Assembly: GCF_910593845.1 (NCBI RefSeq)
Contig: NZ_CAJVAS010000013.1
Span: 62,001 to 126,000 of the forward strand
Direction of reading: 5' to 3'
From: Paenibacillus solanacearum
Lineage (GTDB): Bacteria; Bacillota; Bacilli; Paenibacillales; NBRC-103111
Length of the DNA stretch: 64,000 nucleotides
The position numbers were made by a program, and so were the translations under genes. The notes below the pieces were generated by a model, which saw only the letters and a list, made by a program, of their open reading frames with translations, was not told the DNA's origin and did no database searches. This document shows, piece after piece, positions 53,381 through 64,000 of this stretch; within the stretch, counting starts at the first letter, position 1, and each line of letters begins with the position of its first letter.

Positions 53381-54385
53381 ATGGAAGACCGTATTATTTC
53401 GGCTCATCTGATGATGGAGGATCAGCAGATGGAGTTCAGCCTGCGCCCCCGTTATTTGGCCGAGTACATCGGGCAGAAGCAGGCGAAGGATAATTTGAAA
53501 ATTTACATCGAGGCGGCCAAAATGCGCAACGAGGCGCTTGATCATGTGCTGCTGTACGGGCCCCCGGGACTGGGCAAGACGACGCTCTCGAACATTATCG
53601 CCAATGAGCTTGGCGTCAATTTGCGCACGACGTCGGGGCCGGCCATCGAGCGGCCGGGCGATTTGGCGGCGATTTTGACGAACTTGCAGGAAAACGACGT
53701 GCTGTTCATCGACGAAATTCACCGGCTGCACCGGACGGTGGAAGAAGTGCTGTATCCGGCGATGGAAGATTATGCGCTGGACATTATTATCGGCAAAGGG
53801 CCGAGCGCGCGCTCGGTACGGCTCGATCTGCCGCCGTTTACGCTGATCGGAGCGACGACGCGGGCGGGGCTGCTGTCGGCGCCGCTGCGCGACCGTTTCG
53901 GCGTCGTCAGCCGTCTGGAGTATTACACGGTCGACGAGCTTGCGTATATCGTCAGCCGGACGGCCGATTTATTGCAGGTGCAGATCGTCGGGGAAGCATC
54001 CCGCGAGATCGGGATGCGTTCGCGCGGGACGCCGCGGATTGCCAACCGGCTGCTGAAGCGGGTGCGCGATTTCGCGCAGGTGAAGGGCGACGGCATCATT
54101 ACGGTAGACATCGCCCGCGCCGCACTGATCAGCATTCAGGTCGATCCGCTCGGACTCGACGAGATCGATCACAAGATGCTGCGCGCCATTATTCTCAGTT
54201 TTCAGGGCGGGCCGGTCGGGCTGGATACGATTGCCGCGTCGATCGGGGAAGAAAGCCAAACGATTGAGGATGTATATGAGCCATACTTGCTGCAAATCGG
54301 ATTTTTGCAGCGCACGCCGCGCGGACGCATGATTACAGCCGCGGCCTGCAAGCATCTTGGTCTGCCGATGCCGAGCCGTTCGTAA
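53381..54385 (+). CDS. ruvB: Holliday junction helicase ATPase RuvB
   Basis: AAA+ motor for branch migration, 334 residues. [12 protein letters not shown] opens the family domain; Walker A is GPPGLGKTT, Walker B FIDEIHRL, the sensor region [20 protein letters not shown], and a winged helix follows at the C-terminus ([19 protein letters not shown]). GAGGAAGGAG precedes ATG 53381. Confidence 0.98.
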   Translation: MEDRIISAHLMMEDQQMEFSLRPRYLAEYIGQKQAKDNLKIYIEAAKMRNEALDHVLLYGPPGLGKTTLSNIIANELGVNLRTTSGPAIERPGDLAAILTNLQENDVLFIDEIHRLHRTVEEVLYPAMEDYALDIIIGKGPSARSVRLDLPPFTLIGATTRAGLLSAPLRDRFGVVSRLEYYTVDELAYIVSRTADLLQVQIVGEASREIGMRSRGTPRIANRLLKRVRDFAQVKGDGIITVDIARAALISIQVDPLGLDEIDHKMLRAIILSFQGGPVGLDTIAASIGEESQTIEDVYEPYLLQIGFLQRTPRGRMITAAACKHLGLPMPSRS

Positions 54386-54443
54386 GGGCAGCTAGGCGGG
54401 AGGCAAAGGCCGCAACAGTCTTCAAGGAGAGGGGAATCCGCAA

Positions 54444-56579
54444 GTGATGAAAGGAATAGGACGGCGCTTTACGGGACGAGGCGCCGTCCGCACGTTGACT
54501 TATGCCGCCGGAATCGGCGTGAAGGCTGTACTGCTCGCCGGTCTGCTGCTATCCGGCGGATCGTACGGCACGGCGCAGGCGGCTATGCCGAAGCTGGAGC
54601 AGATCCGCGTCGCTCTGTTCATCGACGCGGGCAAGTACAAGGACACGGCGTCCGCGGTTACGCTGTCCTCGGGCGCCGGGCTGACGCTCAGCCTGCGGGG
54701 CTCGGGCGGCGCCGTGCATACGGCCGCGGCGAAGGAGCCGGTCCGTGTATACGCGGACGGCTACTACGCGCAGCTACCGGATACGGCGGATGCCGCCCAG
54801 GCGAAGGCGCAGGCGCAGAAGCTGGCCGCGGCCGGCAAGGATGCCGGCGTCGTGCAGCGCACGAAGCGGGGCCAGCCGGCCTATCAAGTCTACCTTGGTC
54901 CGTATCCGACCAAGGAAGCGGCGTCCGCCGCGGCGGCTTCGCAAGCCGGAGCGGTGCTAACCGGCCCGCTGCGGCTGAGCGCGGGCTCGTATGCGAGCGC
55001 CGCGGAGGCGCAGACGCAGGCGGCTGCGATCGCGCAGGCCGGCTTCGACGCCGACGTGGCGCAGCTGACCGCCGGCAGCGCGGGGGCACCCGCGTACGCC
55101 GTGCTGGTTGGCGGCGGCGCGGACGCAGCCGCGTTGCAAGGGCAGCGCGCGCAGTTGGCCGCCGCGCTGCCCGGCGTAGCGCTGACGCCGGTGGACGCCG
55201 CGCAGCAGGGCTACGTGCTGCAGCGCAGCGAGCTAGCGGTCAGCGGCAGCGCCGCGGATGCGGCCCGTGCCTTCGTATTCGGCGGCCCGATCAAGCTGTG
55301 GGCCGTCCCGGCGGCTGCCGATGGCTCCGCTGCAGGCGGCATCGCCGTCCGCGAGCGGGACGGCCGGACGTATCGCGGCGGCATCGAGCTAACGCAGCTG
55401 AACGGGAAGCTCGCCGTCATCAACGAGCTTCCGCTGGAAGATTACTTATATTCGGTCGTCGGCTCCGAATTGACCAAAGACTGGCCCTTGGAGGCGTTGA
55501 AGGCGCAGGCGGTCGCCGCCCGCACCTATGCGCTCAAGCAGGGCGCCAAATACCAGATCGCGCACGTGGCCGACTCGACGATCGACCAAGTGTACAAGGG
55601 GCTCACGGCGGAATTTCCCGCCGCGCTCCAAGCGGTGCAGGCGACGCAAGGCGAAGTGCTGCTGTATAAAAATGCGCTGATCGATCCGCTCTTTTATTCC
55701 AACGCAGGCGGGAAAACCGCCGAGTCGACGGAAGTGTGGGGGAACAAGGTCGAATATTTGAAGAGCGTCCCTTCCCCCGACGAAGGCGCCGATACTGGCA
55801 AGAAGCCATGGTATCGCATCGTTTTGCCGAACGGCGCTACCGGTTATATTCACTCCGATTATGCGCGAGCGACCGGGCAATCGAATCCGGCCGGCTTGCC
55901 GTTCTATGTGTCGACCGGCACCGACGTCAGCGTGCGGCCCGCGCCTTACGTAGATAATGCGGCGAACCCGGCGCTCTTCAAGGTCAACATCGGGGATCGC
56001 TTCGTTGTTATCGACGAAGTCAAAGAATCGAACGCCTACGCATGGGTGCGCGGACCGTATGACCCGGCGAAGCTGAGGGACAAGCTGGCCGGCGCGCTGC
56101 CGGCAGGCGCTGGCGCAGCCTCGATCGACAAGCTGGAAATATCGAAGCGCGGCCCTTCCGGCCGGGTGCTCGAAGTCACCGCGAACGGGCAGCCGCTGAA
56201 GGCCGCTTATCCGGATGCGCTTCGCACCTTGCTGGGCGGACTGCCGAGCAACCTGTTTGAAATTGAAGATACGGGACGGTATACTATATTGGGTACGGAC
56301 GGGATCACCCGCAATCAGTCGGCCTCGTCCACGCCGTTGTACGTAGCTTCGGGCTCCGGCCCGGCGGTGCAGCAGAAGGAGCCTCAGCTGTTTGTGATGG
56401 ACGCCGGCGGCAGCGTACGATTGGTTACGAAGAACCAGCAATATATATTTAGAGGCACCGGTCTTGGCCACGGTCTCGGCATGTCCCAGTGGGGGGCTCG
56501 AGGGTACGCGGAGCTCGGTTACGATTATCAAAAAATACTGCAGACCTACTATGTAGGGGTCTCGGTCGTTAAGGGATGA
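54444..56579 (+). CDS. SpoIID/LytB-domain protein with N-terminal SPOR-like repeats
   Basis: A secreted 711-residue protein (GTG 54444; ATG 54447 is equally possible). Its signal peptide ends in YGTAQAA. Residues about 95-260 are Ala/Gln-rich and carry two SPOR-like modules ([40 protein letters not shown]). From about 320 is the SpoIID lytic-transglycosylase fold: [20 protein letters not shown] with the expected catalytic Glu and [16 protein letters not shown]3-like stretch ([16 protein letters not shown]) is inserted, and the domain ends [19 protein letters not shown]. It is not SpoIID itself; a role in peptidoglycan remodelling is inferred. The N-terminal third is unusually GC-rich. Confidence 0.85.
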   Translation: MMKGIGRRFTGRGAVRTLTYAAGIGVKAVLLAGLLLSGGSYGTAQAAMPKLEQIRVALFIDAGKYKDTASAVTLSSGAGLTLSLRGSGGAVHTAAAKEPVRVYADGYYAQLPDTADAAQAKAQAQKLAAAGKDAGVVQRTKRGQPAYQVYLGPYPTKEAASAAAASQAGAVLTGPLRLSAGSYASAAEAQTQAAAIAQAGFDADVAQLTAGSAGAPAYAVLVGGGADAAALQGQRAQLAAALPGVALTPVDAAQQGYVLQRSELAVSGSAADAARAFVFGGPIKLWAVPAAADGSAAGGIAVRERDGRTYRGGIELTQLNGKLAVINELPLEDYLYSVVGSELTKDWPLEALKAQAVAARTYALKQGAKYQIAHVADSTIDQVYKGLTAEFPAALQAVQATQGEVLLYKNALIDPLFYSNAGGKTAESTEVWGNKVEYLKSVPSPDEGADTGKKPWYRIVLPNGATGYIHSDYARATGQSNPAGLPFYVSTGTDVSVRPAPYVDNAANPALFKVNIGDRFVVIDEVKESNAYAWVRGPYDPAKLRDKLAGALPAGAGAASIDKLEISKRGPSGRVLEVTANGQPLKAAYPDALRTLLGGLPSNLFEIEDTGRYTILGTDGITRNQSASSTPLYVASGSGPAVQQKEPQLFVMDAGGSVRLVTKNQQYIFRGTGLGHGLGMSQWGARGYAELGYDYQKILQTYYVGVSVVKG

Positions 56580-56589
56580 AGCCAACATT

Positions 56590-57654
56590 ATGCAAGTCGA
56601 CTTGTTCGATTACCATTTGCCCGAATCGCTCATTGCCCAGACACCGCTAGCGGAGCGCACCGCTTCGCGGCTCATGACGCTGGACAAACGAACGGGTCAA
56701 ATCGGTCATCATACGTTTGAACAACTGGAACAATATATTCAAGCCGGGGATGTGCTCGTGTTGAACGATACACGGGTCATTCCAGCCCGGCTTTTTGGCG
56801 TGAAGGCGGATACCGGAGCCAAGGCCGAGGTGCTGCTGCTCAAGCAGCTGGAAGGAGACCGCTGGGAAGTGCTCGTGCGTCCGGCGAAGCGGCTTAAGAC
56901 GGGAGCCGTGCTCCATTTTGGCGCCGAAGCGGAACAATCGGATGGCTCCGCTCCTTCCGGACAACCGCTGCTGACGGCGACGGTAGAAGAGGAAGGCGAG
57001 ATGGGCGGGCGTGTGCTTCGCTTCCATTATAAAGGCATTTTCAATGAAGTGCTGGACCGGCTCGGTACGATGCCGCTGCCTCCTTATATTAAAGAACAGC
57101 TTGAAGATCGGGAGCGGTATCAAACCGTATATGCCCGGCATGAAGGATCGGCCGCGGCGCCGACGGCAGGCCTTCACTTCACGAAGGAATATTTGCATAA
57201 GCTGGAACAAAAAGGTGTACAATTAGCTTATGTTACCCTGCATGTCGGTCTGGGCACGTTCCGGCCGGTATCGGCGGAAACTGTGGAAGCGCATGAGATG
57301 CATGAAGAATTTTATGAGGTTACGGATGAAACCGCAGCGCTCGTCAATCGTATCAAACAACAGGGCGGCCGTGTGATTGCGGTCGGAACGACATCGGCGC
57401 GTACGCTGGAGACGGCGGCCGACGAGAACGGCATGCTGCGTGCGGGCCGCGGATGGACGGGCATCTTTATTTACCCGGGCTACCGATTCCGCATCGTCGA
57501 GGCGCTGCTGACCAATTTCCATCTGCCGCAATCGACGCTGCTGATGCTGATCAGCGCGCTGGCCGGACGCGAGCATGTGCTTGCGGCTTATAACGAAGCG
57601 GTGCGCCGCGAATACCGCTTCTTCAGCTTTGGCGATGCGATGTTTATTCATTGA
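56590..57654 (+). CDS. queA: S-adenosylmethionine:tRNA ribosyltransferase-isomerase
   Basis: Makes epoxyqueuosine in tRNA from preQ1-modified tRNA and SAM. 354 residues. N-terminus [20 protein letters not shown] and [16 protein letters not shown] [15 protein letters not shown], then TAGLHFT and [13 protein letters not shown]. It lies between the SpoIID-like gene and tgt, the conserved ruv-queA-tgt-yajC order. AAGGGATGA precedes ATG 56590. Confidence 0.97.
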   Translation: MQVDLFDYHLPESLIAQTPLAERTASRLMTLDKRTGQIGHHTFEQLEQYIQAGDVLVLNDTRVIPARLFGVKADTGAKAEVLLLKQLEGDRWEVLVRPAKRLKTGAVLHFGAEAEQSDGSAPSGQPLLTATVEEEGEMGGRVLRFHYKGIFNEVLDRLGTMPLPPYIKEQLEDRERYQTVYARHEGSAAAPTAGLHFTKEYLHKLEQKGVQLAYVTLHVGLGTFRPVSAETVEAHEMHEEFYEVTDETAALVNRIKQQGGRVIAVGTTSARTLETAADENGMLRAGRGWTGIFIYPGYRFRIVEALLTNFHLPQSTLLMLISALAGREHVLAAYNEAVRREYRFFSFGDAMFIH

Positions 57655-57686
57655 AGCGGCTGTGAACGGATAGGGAGAAGGATTAA

Positions 57687-58823
<1,137 letters not shown>

Positions 58824-58901
58824 CCGCGGCGGAGCGCTCCTGTCGGAGCCGCTCGGCTGCATACATAACGATTTTAGTAAATGGAGAAGGGGGTAGATTG
58901 C

Positions 58902-59249
58902 ATGTGGTTAGCAGCTGACCCGGCGGCACAGCCGTCCGGCGTGGAATCGATGCTTGTCACTTACGGTCCGCTTGTACTGATGTTCGTTGTTCTGTATTTC
59001 CTACTGATTCGTCCTCAACAGAAGCGTCAAAAGACGCGCGGCATGATGCTCTCCAATTTGAAAAAAGGGGACAAGGTCGTGACGATCGGCGGGATGCACG
59101 GGACGATTCTCGAGCTGACAGACGATAGCGTCGTTCTTCGCGTAAACGATGTAACGAAGCTGACGTTCGATCGCTCCGCCATCAATTCCGTGACCAGCGT
59201 TTCGCAAGCGGAAGAGAAGAAGGAAGACAAGAAAGACGAGAAGAAATAA
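58902..59249 (+). CDS. yajC: Preprotein translocase subunit YajC
   Basis: Small membrane partner of SecDF. 115 residues: one helix (YGPLVLMFVVLYFLLI) followed by the signature RPQQKRQKTR and a small beta domain (LKKGDKVVTIGGMHGTI), ending in a Lys/Glu tail. ATG 58902 follows GAGAAGGGGG; an ATG at 58881 is upstream of this site. It precedes secD by several genes, as in B. subtilis (yrbF). Confidence 0.95.
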   Translation: MWLAADPAAQPSGVESMLVTYGPLVLMFVVLYFLLIRPQQKRQKTRGMMLSNLKKGDKVVTIGGMHGTILELTDDSVVLRVNDVTKLTFDRSAINSVTSVSQAEEKKEDKKDEKK

Positions 59250-59271
59250 GGCATAAGCAGTCGCGCATGCC

Positions 59272-59316
59272 AAAAAAAGCGAGGCCCGGATTCGTCCGTG
59301 GCACTCGCTTTTTTCA
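59272..59316. terminator. Bidirectional terminator between yajC and the TIGR04086 gene
   Basis: AAAAAGCGAG pairs with CTCGCTTTTT across a 21-base loop, with T/A-runs at both ends. Confidence 0.88.
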
Positions 59317-59328
59317 TGTGGCATGATG

Positions 59329-59688
59329 CTATTTTTTCATGTTGACGCCGATCATGCCTCCGAGCGCACCTGCGGCAAAGGCAACGCCGGTCAAAATCAT
59401 CAGCTCTTTCGTTAGTCCGGCATCATACGCCAAAAAGCCGATGATCCAGACGATGACCGAATAGATGATGCCCAGCAGGCCGCCGTGATACCAGCCTTTG
59501 CTGCCGCCGCGCCTGCCCGACGAGATGCCGCCGATGAACATGGCAACGCCATGGATGAACAGAGCCGAGCCCAGCCACGAGCTTTCCGGCACATTCGTTC
59601 CGAGCATGATCAGGGAAGCCAGCAGCGTGCCCATCAGCATAAACAGTCCCGCGTACATCAAACCGGAAAACAAAGGAGAACTTTTCAC
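59329..59688 (-). CDS. TIGR04086-type small membrane protein (YrzE-like)
   Basis: About 119 residues with four hydrophobic helices (LFSGLMYAGLFMLMGTLLAS, LFIHGVAMFIGGI, LLGIIYSVIVWIIGFLAY, LMILTGVAFAAGALGGMIG). The arrangement and place between yajC and the DUF421 gene match B. subtilis yrzE. Function unknown. GTG 59688 sits nine bases from GGAGG, whereas ATG 59694 is only three bases away; either may be used. Confidence 0.8.
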   Translation of the reverse strand: MKSSPLFSGLMYAGLFMLMGTLLASLIMLGTNVPESSWLGSALFIHGVAMFIGGISSGRRGGSKGWYHGGLLGIIYSVIVWIIGFLAYDAGLTKELMILTGVAFAAGALGGMIGVNMKK

Positions 59689-59862
59689 GTTCATCAACCT
59701 CCATCACGAACCATTCTATATTCCCATTGTATGGGCATGTACACGGAATTAGTACAGGTTCCCCCGAATTCGTTTTTCGCTTACCAACATTTCACCCGCA
59801 TGTTCGTCTGCACCCAAGGTCAAAATACCCATGCACCCTTACCAAGGAGGACGGATCGTTCC

Positions 59863-60540
59863 ATGCAGATAACATTGCTGCTTTTTCGCACCATACTGAT
59901 TTATGTGATCGTATTTTTTACGATGCGTATTATGGGCAAAAGAGAAATCGGGAAGCTGTCTGTCTTCGACTTGGTCATTTCGATTATGATTGCGGAAATC
60001 GCGGTATTTGTGCTCGAGGACATGAACAAACCATTAATCGAAGGCATCCTGCCGATGGTTACGCTCGTTGCGATCCAGATGGGAATTGCCTTTGTGTCGC
60101 TCAAGCATGAAAAGCTGCGGCGCTGGTTCGAAGGAAAGCCGTCTGAGCTCATCGTCAACGGGAAGCTGAATCGCGACGAGATGAAGCGGGAACGGTACAA
60201 CCTGGACGACTTGCTGCTGCAGCTGCGGGAGAATAAAGTGTTGAACGTCGCGGATGTCGAATTTGCGATATTGGAGCCTTCCGGCAAGCTGACGGTCAAA
60301 GAAAAAACGCCGGTTCAGTCATCCGGCGGCGGGAAGGACAAACCTTTATTCCGCTATGAAGGGCTGCCGCTTCCGCTCATCATGGACGGCAAAGTGCAGG
60401 ATGACAGCTTGACCAAGCTGGGCAAAACCCGATTTTGGCTGAAACGGGAGCTGGAAACGAAAGGAATCAAAGACTTTAAAGAAGTGTTTTTTTGCTCTAT
60501 CGATCATCGGGGCAAATGGTTTATCGATAAAAAGCGTTGA
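59863..60540 (+). CDS. DUF421 (YetF/YrbG-type) membrane protein
   Basis: 225 residues: three membrane helices at the N-terminus (LLLFRTILIYVIVFFTMRIM, LVISIMIAEIAVFVLEDM, LPMVTLVAIQMGIAFVSL), then a soluble domain with the DUF421 features KPSELIVNGKLNRDEMKRER and LDDLLLQLRENKV. Some members act in spore germination or spore physiology, but no activity is known. AAGGAGG lies twelve bases before ATG 59863, rather far. Confidence 0.85.
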   Translation: MQITLLLFRTILIYVIVFFTMRIMGKREIGKLSVFDLVISIMIAEIAVFVLEDMNKPLIEGILPMVTLVAIQMGIAFVSLKHEKLRRWFEGKPSELIVNGKLNRDEMKRERYNLDDLLLQLRENKVLNVADVEFAILEPSGKLTVKEKTPVQSSGGGKDKPLFRYEGLPLPLIMDGKVQDDSLTKLGKTRFWLKRELETKGIKDFKEVFFCSIDHRGKWFIDKKR

Positions 60541-60544
60541 GCGG

Positions 60545-62110
60545 CTATTTGACAAACCGCTTGCCGAGCCAGAAGAGACGGAACACATCGGAGCGGTCGA
60601 ACAGCTTCAGCAGCATCGCAACGAGCAAGTACACAACCATTCCGGCGCAGCACGCAGCCAGGAATCGGATCATTCCGCTGCCGGTCCATAACGTAAACAT
60701 CACGAGCTGGCAGGTCATTCCGGCGGCGGCCATGCTTAACCCGACTTTGAGAAAGTCGCCTGCGTTCATCGAAAATTTCAGCAGACGGGCAATGCTGTTC
60801 CAGTGCAGGACGGTAACGAGCATAATATTGATTGTTATGGCAACGACTGCACCGAGAATGCCGAATTCCGGATTGCTGGCCAGCATATAAATGAGCAGCA
60901 GCTTCACGGTCGATCCGGCGAGTGTATTCACCAGCGCGCTGCCGGGACGCTCAAGCGCCTGAAGGGCCGCCTGCAACGGAGCTTGGAAGTAAATGAACAG
61001 CGCAGCAGGGGCCATCATCTTGAGCATAGGGCCAACCCCGGCCTGTCCATACATATAAAGACATATCGGCTCGGCTAGCACATACATGATGACGGCGAAC
61101 GGAGCGCCGGTGACCAGAGCGAGTTTTAGCGATTGATGCAGCCGTTTGTGGATGGTCTTCATATCGCCGAGTGCCGAAGCCTCGGATAACGAAGGAATTA
61201 ACGAGACAGCAAGCGAATATGTCAGGGCGCTCGGGAGCAGCAGCACCGGCATAACCATCCCTTGCAGCGCGCCGTATTGGGCCGTCGCCATGTTAGTGGC
61301 GACTCCCGCAGCCGCCAGGCAGTGCACGATCAATATCGATTCGAGCAAATAGGAGCAGGAGCCGACCAGCTTGCTGCCCGTGACCGGTAGCGCGAGCGTT
61401 ATGATTTGTTTCAAGTTGCTGATGCGCGAGAAGGCGCCCATCTTGCTCTTCTTGACGGGTCCAGCCGGCTGCTCCCGCTTGCGCGCCTGCCTGTACAACA
61501 GCATAAGGACGAGAAAGGCGCATATTTCTCCGGCGAGTACGCCGACCATCGCTCCCGCCGCCGCATACTCGATCCCGTAGGGCAGCATCAAATAAGCGAA
61601 CGCAAGCACGGTGACAATCCGCACGATCGTTTCGACGACCTGGGAGAGCGCTGTCGGAATCATGTTGTGGCGTCCTTGGAAGTAGCCCCGGAAGACGGCC
61701 GATATGCCGACGACGAAGATGATCGGTGTCATACAGAGAAAGGTCAAATACACCCGATCGTCGGTAAACAAATATTCCGTGATCCGGCGGGCGCCGAAAT
61801 AAGTGCCGACGGTAAACACGGAACTGAGGACGATCGAGAGCGCCATCGTCATCCGGAAAATGCTGCGGACCTTCGCTTCGTCTCCTTCGGCTTCGGCGGC
61901 GGCGACCAGCTTGGCCACGGCAATCGGAATGCCTCCGGTGACGATCGTCAAGATGACGATAAGAAACGGGTATCCCATCTGATAAAGACCGATGCCCTCG
62001 GCGCCGATCACCCGCGGAAGCGTGATCCGCGGAATGAACCCGAGGATGCGGTTGACGATGCCGGCTGCAAGCAGGATGAGCGTGCCCTTGATGAACGATT
62101 GTTTGGTCAC
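60545..62110 (-). CDS. spoVB: SpoVB-like polysaccharide/lipid II flippase (MOP superfamily)
   Basis: A 521-residue protein with about 14 membrane helices, homologous to MurJ. SpoVB is required for spore cortex synthesis in B. subtilis, probably moving a lipid-linked precursor. Family marks: GTLILLAAGIVNRILGFIPR, YQMGYPFLIVILTIVTGGIP and RGYFQGRHNMIPTALSQVVE. GTG 62110 follows AAAGAGGT; the open frame continues 31 codons upstream without a site. The gene is convergent with the DUF421 gene and divergent from the ComN-like gene. Confidence 0.92.
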   Translation of the reverse strand: MTKQSFIKGTLILLAAGIVNRILGFIPRITLPRVIGAEGIGLYQMGYPFLIVILTIVTGGIPIAVAKLVAAAEAEGDEAKVRSIFRMTMALSIVLSSVFTVGTYFGARRITEYLFTDDRVYLTFLCMTPIIFVVGISAVFRGYFQGRHNMIPTALSQVVETIVRIVTVLAFAYLMLPYGIEYAAAGAMVGVLAGEICAFLVLMLLYRQARKREQPAGPVKKSKMGAFSRISNLKQIITLALPVTGSKLVGSCSYLLESILIVHCLAAAGVATNMATAQYGALQGMVMPVLLLPSALTYSLAVSLIPSLSEASALGDMKTIHKRLHQSLKLALVTGAPFAVIMYVLAEPICLYMYGQAGVGPMLKMMAPAALFIYFQAPLQAALQALERPGSALVNTLAGSTVKLLLIYMLASNPEFGILGAVVAITINIMLVTVLHWNSIARLLKFSMNAGDFLKVGLSMAAAGMTCQLVMFTLWTGSGMIRFLAACCAGMVVYLLVAMLLKLFDRSDVFRLFWLGKRFVK

Positions 62111-62276
62111 GGGAATAAACCTCTTTTCTGCCACCTGATTAGTAATGGATATGCATAACCTGTCCGCTTGCATGCAATAATTTTTATAAAGGCGAAAACG
62201 CAATCGGCGGCAGGAAAACGGATGCTCGCAGCGAATACATTATTCGACAAGCGATTGCGCGGGAGGTCGAGCCTAT

Positions 62277-62861
62277 ATGGAGCATGACGATGGGAAGCAG
62301 CGCCGGGAAAGCTCCGGCAAGCAGGAACAGGCCGGGGAGCGCGAGCTGCCTGCTTCGATTGAATCGACACCGGGAGCCGAAGGGCAGGAAAGCGCCGTGC
62401 CTTATATGGAGCAGTTTTTCGGATCGGAAGCCGGCGAGCTGACGCCGCTGCAGGAACTGCCCCCCACGGCGATAGACGAGACGGCGGCGGGCATCGTCGA
62501 AGCGGTAGACGCGGAAGCCGTCTTGGATCAAGCGCCTGCGGGGGATGAAGACATGACCGGGGAGCCGGAGGAGCAGTCCGCATTGGAAGAAGAGCCGGAG
62601 CTAGAGGAAGAGCCGGCGATGGCAGCGGACGAGCTGAACCAGGTCATTGAGGAAATATGCCGCAGCAAGGCCGCGGAATTCCGCATGCTCGGCTACGAGC
62701 AGGTGACCGGCAAAGAAATATGGGAATGCGTCAGCGATAAGTATGGGAAAATCGGCATTCCGCCGATTCACCGGATCGTGAACGATATTTTATCGCTGAA
62801 AGTAACGCAGTTCATGAACTGGATGACGATGAGCATATATAAAGATGCCCATTTCCGTTGA
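62277..62861 (+). CDS. ComN-like post-transcriptional regulator with long acidic N-terminal extension
   Basis: The C-terminal 75 residues (ELNQVIEEICRSKAAEFRML, WECVSDKYGKIGIPPIHRIV) match the ComN/YrzD family, which in B. subtilis controls comE mRNA. That protein is about 98 residues. This one is 194, with an added N-terminal region of about 115 residues very rich in Glu, Ala and Pro (EEPELEEEPAMAADE). The place before secD matches yrzD. GGGAGGT precedes ATG 62277. Confidence 0.8.
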   Translation: MEHDDGKQRRESSGKQEQAGERELPASIESTPGAEGQESAVPYMEQFFGSEAGELTPLQELPPTAIDETAAGIVEAVDAEAVLDQAPAGDEDMTGEPEEQSALEEEPELEEEPAMAADELNQVIEEICRSKAAEFRMLGYEQVTGKEIWECVSDKYGKIGIPPIHRIVNDILSLKVTQFMNWMTMSIYKDAHFR

Positions 62862-62881
62862 AAAGGGGGGCGTCTTTTTTT
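62841..62881 (+). terminator. Intrinsic terminator after the ComN-like gene
   Basis: AAAGATGCCC pairs with GGGCGTCTTT, followed by seven T. The stem overlaps the last codons of the gene. Confidence 0.85.
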
Positions 62882-62918
62882 CGCTCGCGCCAATGAAAAA
62901 TCGCCGATTTCCAGCAAA

Positions 62919-62947
62919 TTGACTCGTTTTTCGGAGGTAGGTATAAT
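62919..62947 (+). promoter_or_regulatory. Near-consensus sigma-A promoter of secD
   Basis: TTGACT (62919-62924), 17-base spacer, TATAAT (62942-62947): the best-matching promoter in the window. Confidence 0.9.
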
Positions 62948-62976
62948 AGGAATATTGATTATGGAAGGAGATCGTT

Positions 62977-64000
62977 ATGGACATCAAAAGAATTGTCTCT
63001 TTTTTCGCTATCGTCGCGATTTTATTCGCGTCCATTGCGTACACGAGTCCTACGCTGGTGAAGAACATCAAGCTCGGGCTGGATCTCAAGGGCGGGTTTG
63101 AAATCCTGTACGTGGCGGAGCCGATCGAGGCGGGAAAGCCGGTGACACCGGAATCGCTCCGGCAAACGGCGGTTAGCTTGGAAAAAAGAGCAAGCGAGCT
63201 CGGCGTGGCCGAGCCGGAAATTACGACGGAAGGCACGAATCGGATTCGCGTCCGGTTGGCCGGGGTCGTCAACGAAGAAGAAGTAAGGAAAATCATTAAG
63301 AAGCCGGCGGAGCTCTCGTTCCGCGGTCCCGACGGAACAAAAGAGATGGTCGGCAGCGACTTTGTCGAAGGCGGGGCTAAACTCGGGTACGACCAGAGCA
63401 ACCGGCCGATGATCTCGATCCAGGTGAAAGATAAGGACAAATTCAAAGCGGTGACCGAGAAGCTTCTGGGCAAGCCGCTGGCGATTTATTTGGATGAAAC
63501 GGAGCTTTCCGCGCCGATCGTGCAGCAGGTTCTGACAGACGGCTCGGCAAGCATTACCGGTAACTATACGTTTGACGAAGCGAAGAAGCTGGCGGATACG
63601 ATCAACTTGGGAGCGCTGCCGCTGAAGCTGACGGAGAAGTACACGCAGAGCGTGGGGGCTTCCCTCGGGCTGCTGTCGCTGCAGGAGACGGTGAAAGCCG
63701 GCTTGATCGGATCCGTCCTGATCCTGCTGTTCATGCTCGTGTTTTACCGCATTCCGGGCGTCGTGGCTTCGATTACGATCATTACGTACACCTGGCTGCT
63801 GCTCATCGTCTTCGAACTGGCGAATGCGACGCTGACGCTGCCGGGGATTGCGGCCTTTATTCTCGGGATCGGGATGGCGGTGGACGCCAACATCATTACG
63901 TACGAACGGATTCGGGAGGAAATTCGCAGCGGCAAGAGCATTCTCTCCTCGCTGAAATCGGGCTCCAAACATTCGTTCCGTACGATTATGGACGCGAACA
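62977..64000 (+). CDS. secD: Protein translocase subunit SecD (or N-terminal half of SecDF), cut by window end
   Basis: Uses proton motive force to help complete Sec export. The visible 341 residues begin MDIKRIVSFFAIVAILFASI (first membrane helix), then KLGLDLKGGFEILYVAE (the SecD DLKGG motif), a long extracytoplasmic loop and, near the end, the membrane motif GLIGSVLILLFMLVFYRIPG and FILGIGMAVDANIITYERIR. Reading frame is open to base 64000 with no stop. AAGGAGA precedes ATG 62977. Whether it is fused to SecF lies outside the window. Confidence 0.96.
   Translation, partial: MDIKRIVSFFAIVAILFASIAYTSPTLVKNIKLGLDLKGGFEILYVAEPIEAGKPVTPESLRQTAVSLEKRASELGVAEPEITTEGTNRIRVRLAGVVNEEEVRKIIKKPAELSFRGPDGTKEMVGSDFVEGGAKLGYDQSNRPMISIQVKDKDKFKAVTEKLLGKPLAIYLDETELSAPIVQQVLTDGSASITGNYTFDEAKKLADTINLGALPLKLTEKYTQSVGASLGLLSLQETVKAGLIGSVLILLFMLVFYRIPGVVASITIITYTWLLLIVFELANATLTLPGIAAFILGIGMAVDANIITYERIREEIRSGKSILSSLKSGSKHSFRTIMDAN

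Noticed and set aside
55446..56588. 380-codon minus-strand frame opposite the SpoIID-like gene
   Set aside because: Antisense shadow; the plus-strand frame has a signal peptide and the SpoIID motifs.

Overview
The window is a contiguous piece of a spore-forming Bacillales chromosome, most likely Paenibacillus or a close relative in the Paenibacillaceae. Three things support this: gene order follows the Bacillus subtilis ysxC-hem-spoVID-valS-folC-spoIIB-maf-radC-mreBCD-minCD-spoIVF-rplU-spo0B-obg-pheA and safA-bofC-ruv-queA-tgt-yajC-spoVB-secD blocks; sporulation genes are scattered throughout; and base composition is moderately GC-rich with many TTG/GTG starts. Nothing looks like a plasmid, phage or integrative element. 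No tRNA, rRNA, CRISPR array or intact transposon was seen.

Layout. 1-3.3 kb: end of the ribosome-assembly GTPase gene ysxC, an unrecognised coiled-coil protein, speD behind a structured leader, and a small anchored protein. 3.4-13.7 kb: heme/siroheme pathway from glutamyl-tRNA (hemA, hemX, sirC-like, hemC, fused cobA-hemD, hemB; then hemE-hemH and hemL). 13.8-18.1 kb: a secreted phosphodiester glycosidase on the minus strand, a small membrane protein, an RluA-type pseudouridine synthase and spoVID. 18.1-24.1 kb: T-box-controlled valS, then folC, murC and an elaborate folded RNA. 24.2-27.3 kb: spoIIB and, convergent to it, an S-layer-anchored amidase. 27.5-38.0 kb: DUF4321 gene, maf, radC, mreBCD, minCD, rodA, spoIVFAB and RNase E/G. 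38.1-41.5 kb: L21 leader, rplU-prp-rpmA, spo0B and obg. 41.6-42.4 kb: about 0.9 kb with no credible gene but with hairpins and a degenerate repeat. 42.4-44 kb: an ABC ATPase and a Nudix hydrolase on the minus strand. 44-48.1 kb: pheB, hom, a wrecked thrC, thrB and pheA. 48.6-51.9 kb: safA, a signal peptidase I gene (minus) and bofC. 52.1-64 kb: ruvCAB, a SpoIID/SPOR protein, queA-tgt-yajC, a TIGR04086 membrane protein (minus), a DUF421 protein, spoVB (minus), a ComN-like regulator and the start of secD, which runs off the window end.

How the genes fit together. Much of the window serves growth and division (cell shape, septum placement, lipid II handling, ribosome assembly, protein export) and sporulation (SpoIIB, SpoIVFA/FB, Spo0B, SpoVID, SafA, BofC, SpoVB). 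SpoVID and SafA are known partners in B. subtilis coat assembly. SpoIVFA, SpoIVFB and BofC belong to the sigma-K checkpoint. The heme cluster covers most steps to coproporphyrin or heme, but the oxidase gene hemY normally found beside hemH is missing.

The most notable items are: (1) threonine synthase (thrC) destroyed by a frameshift and a large internal deletion between intact hom and thrB; (2) a tandemly duplicated 44-nt segment in the rplU leader; (3) a folded RNA after murC; (4) a structured, possibly switching, leader before speD; (5) a long inverted repeat before mreB; and (6) a degenerate repeat of about 40 bp near 42.2 kb. No clearly new multi-gene system was found; the novelty lies in these non-coding elements and the thrC decay. 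All functional calls come from reading translated sequence and gene order; no database search was run.
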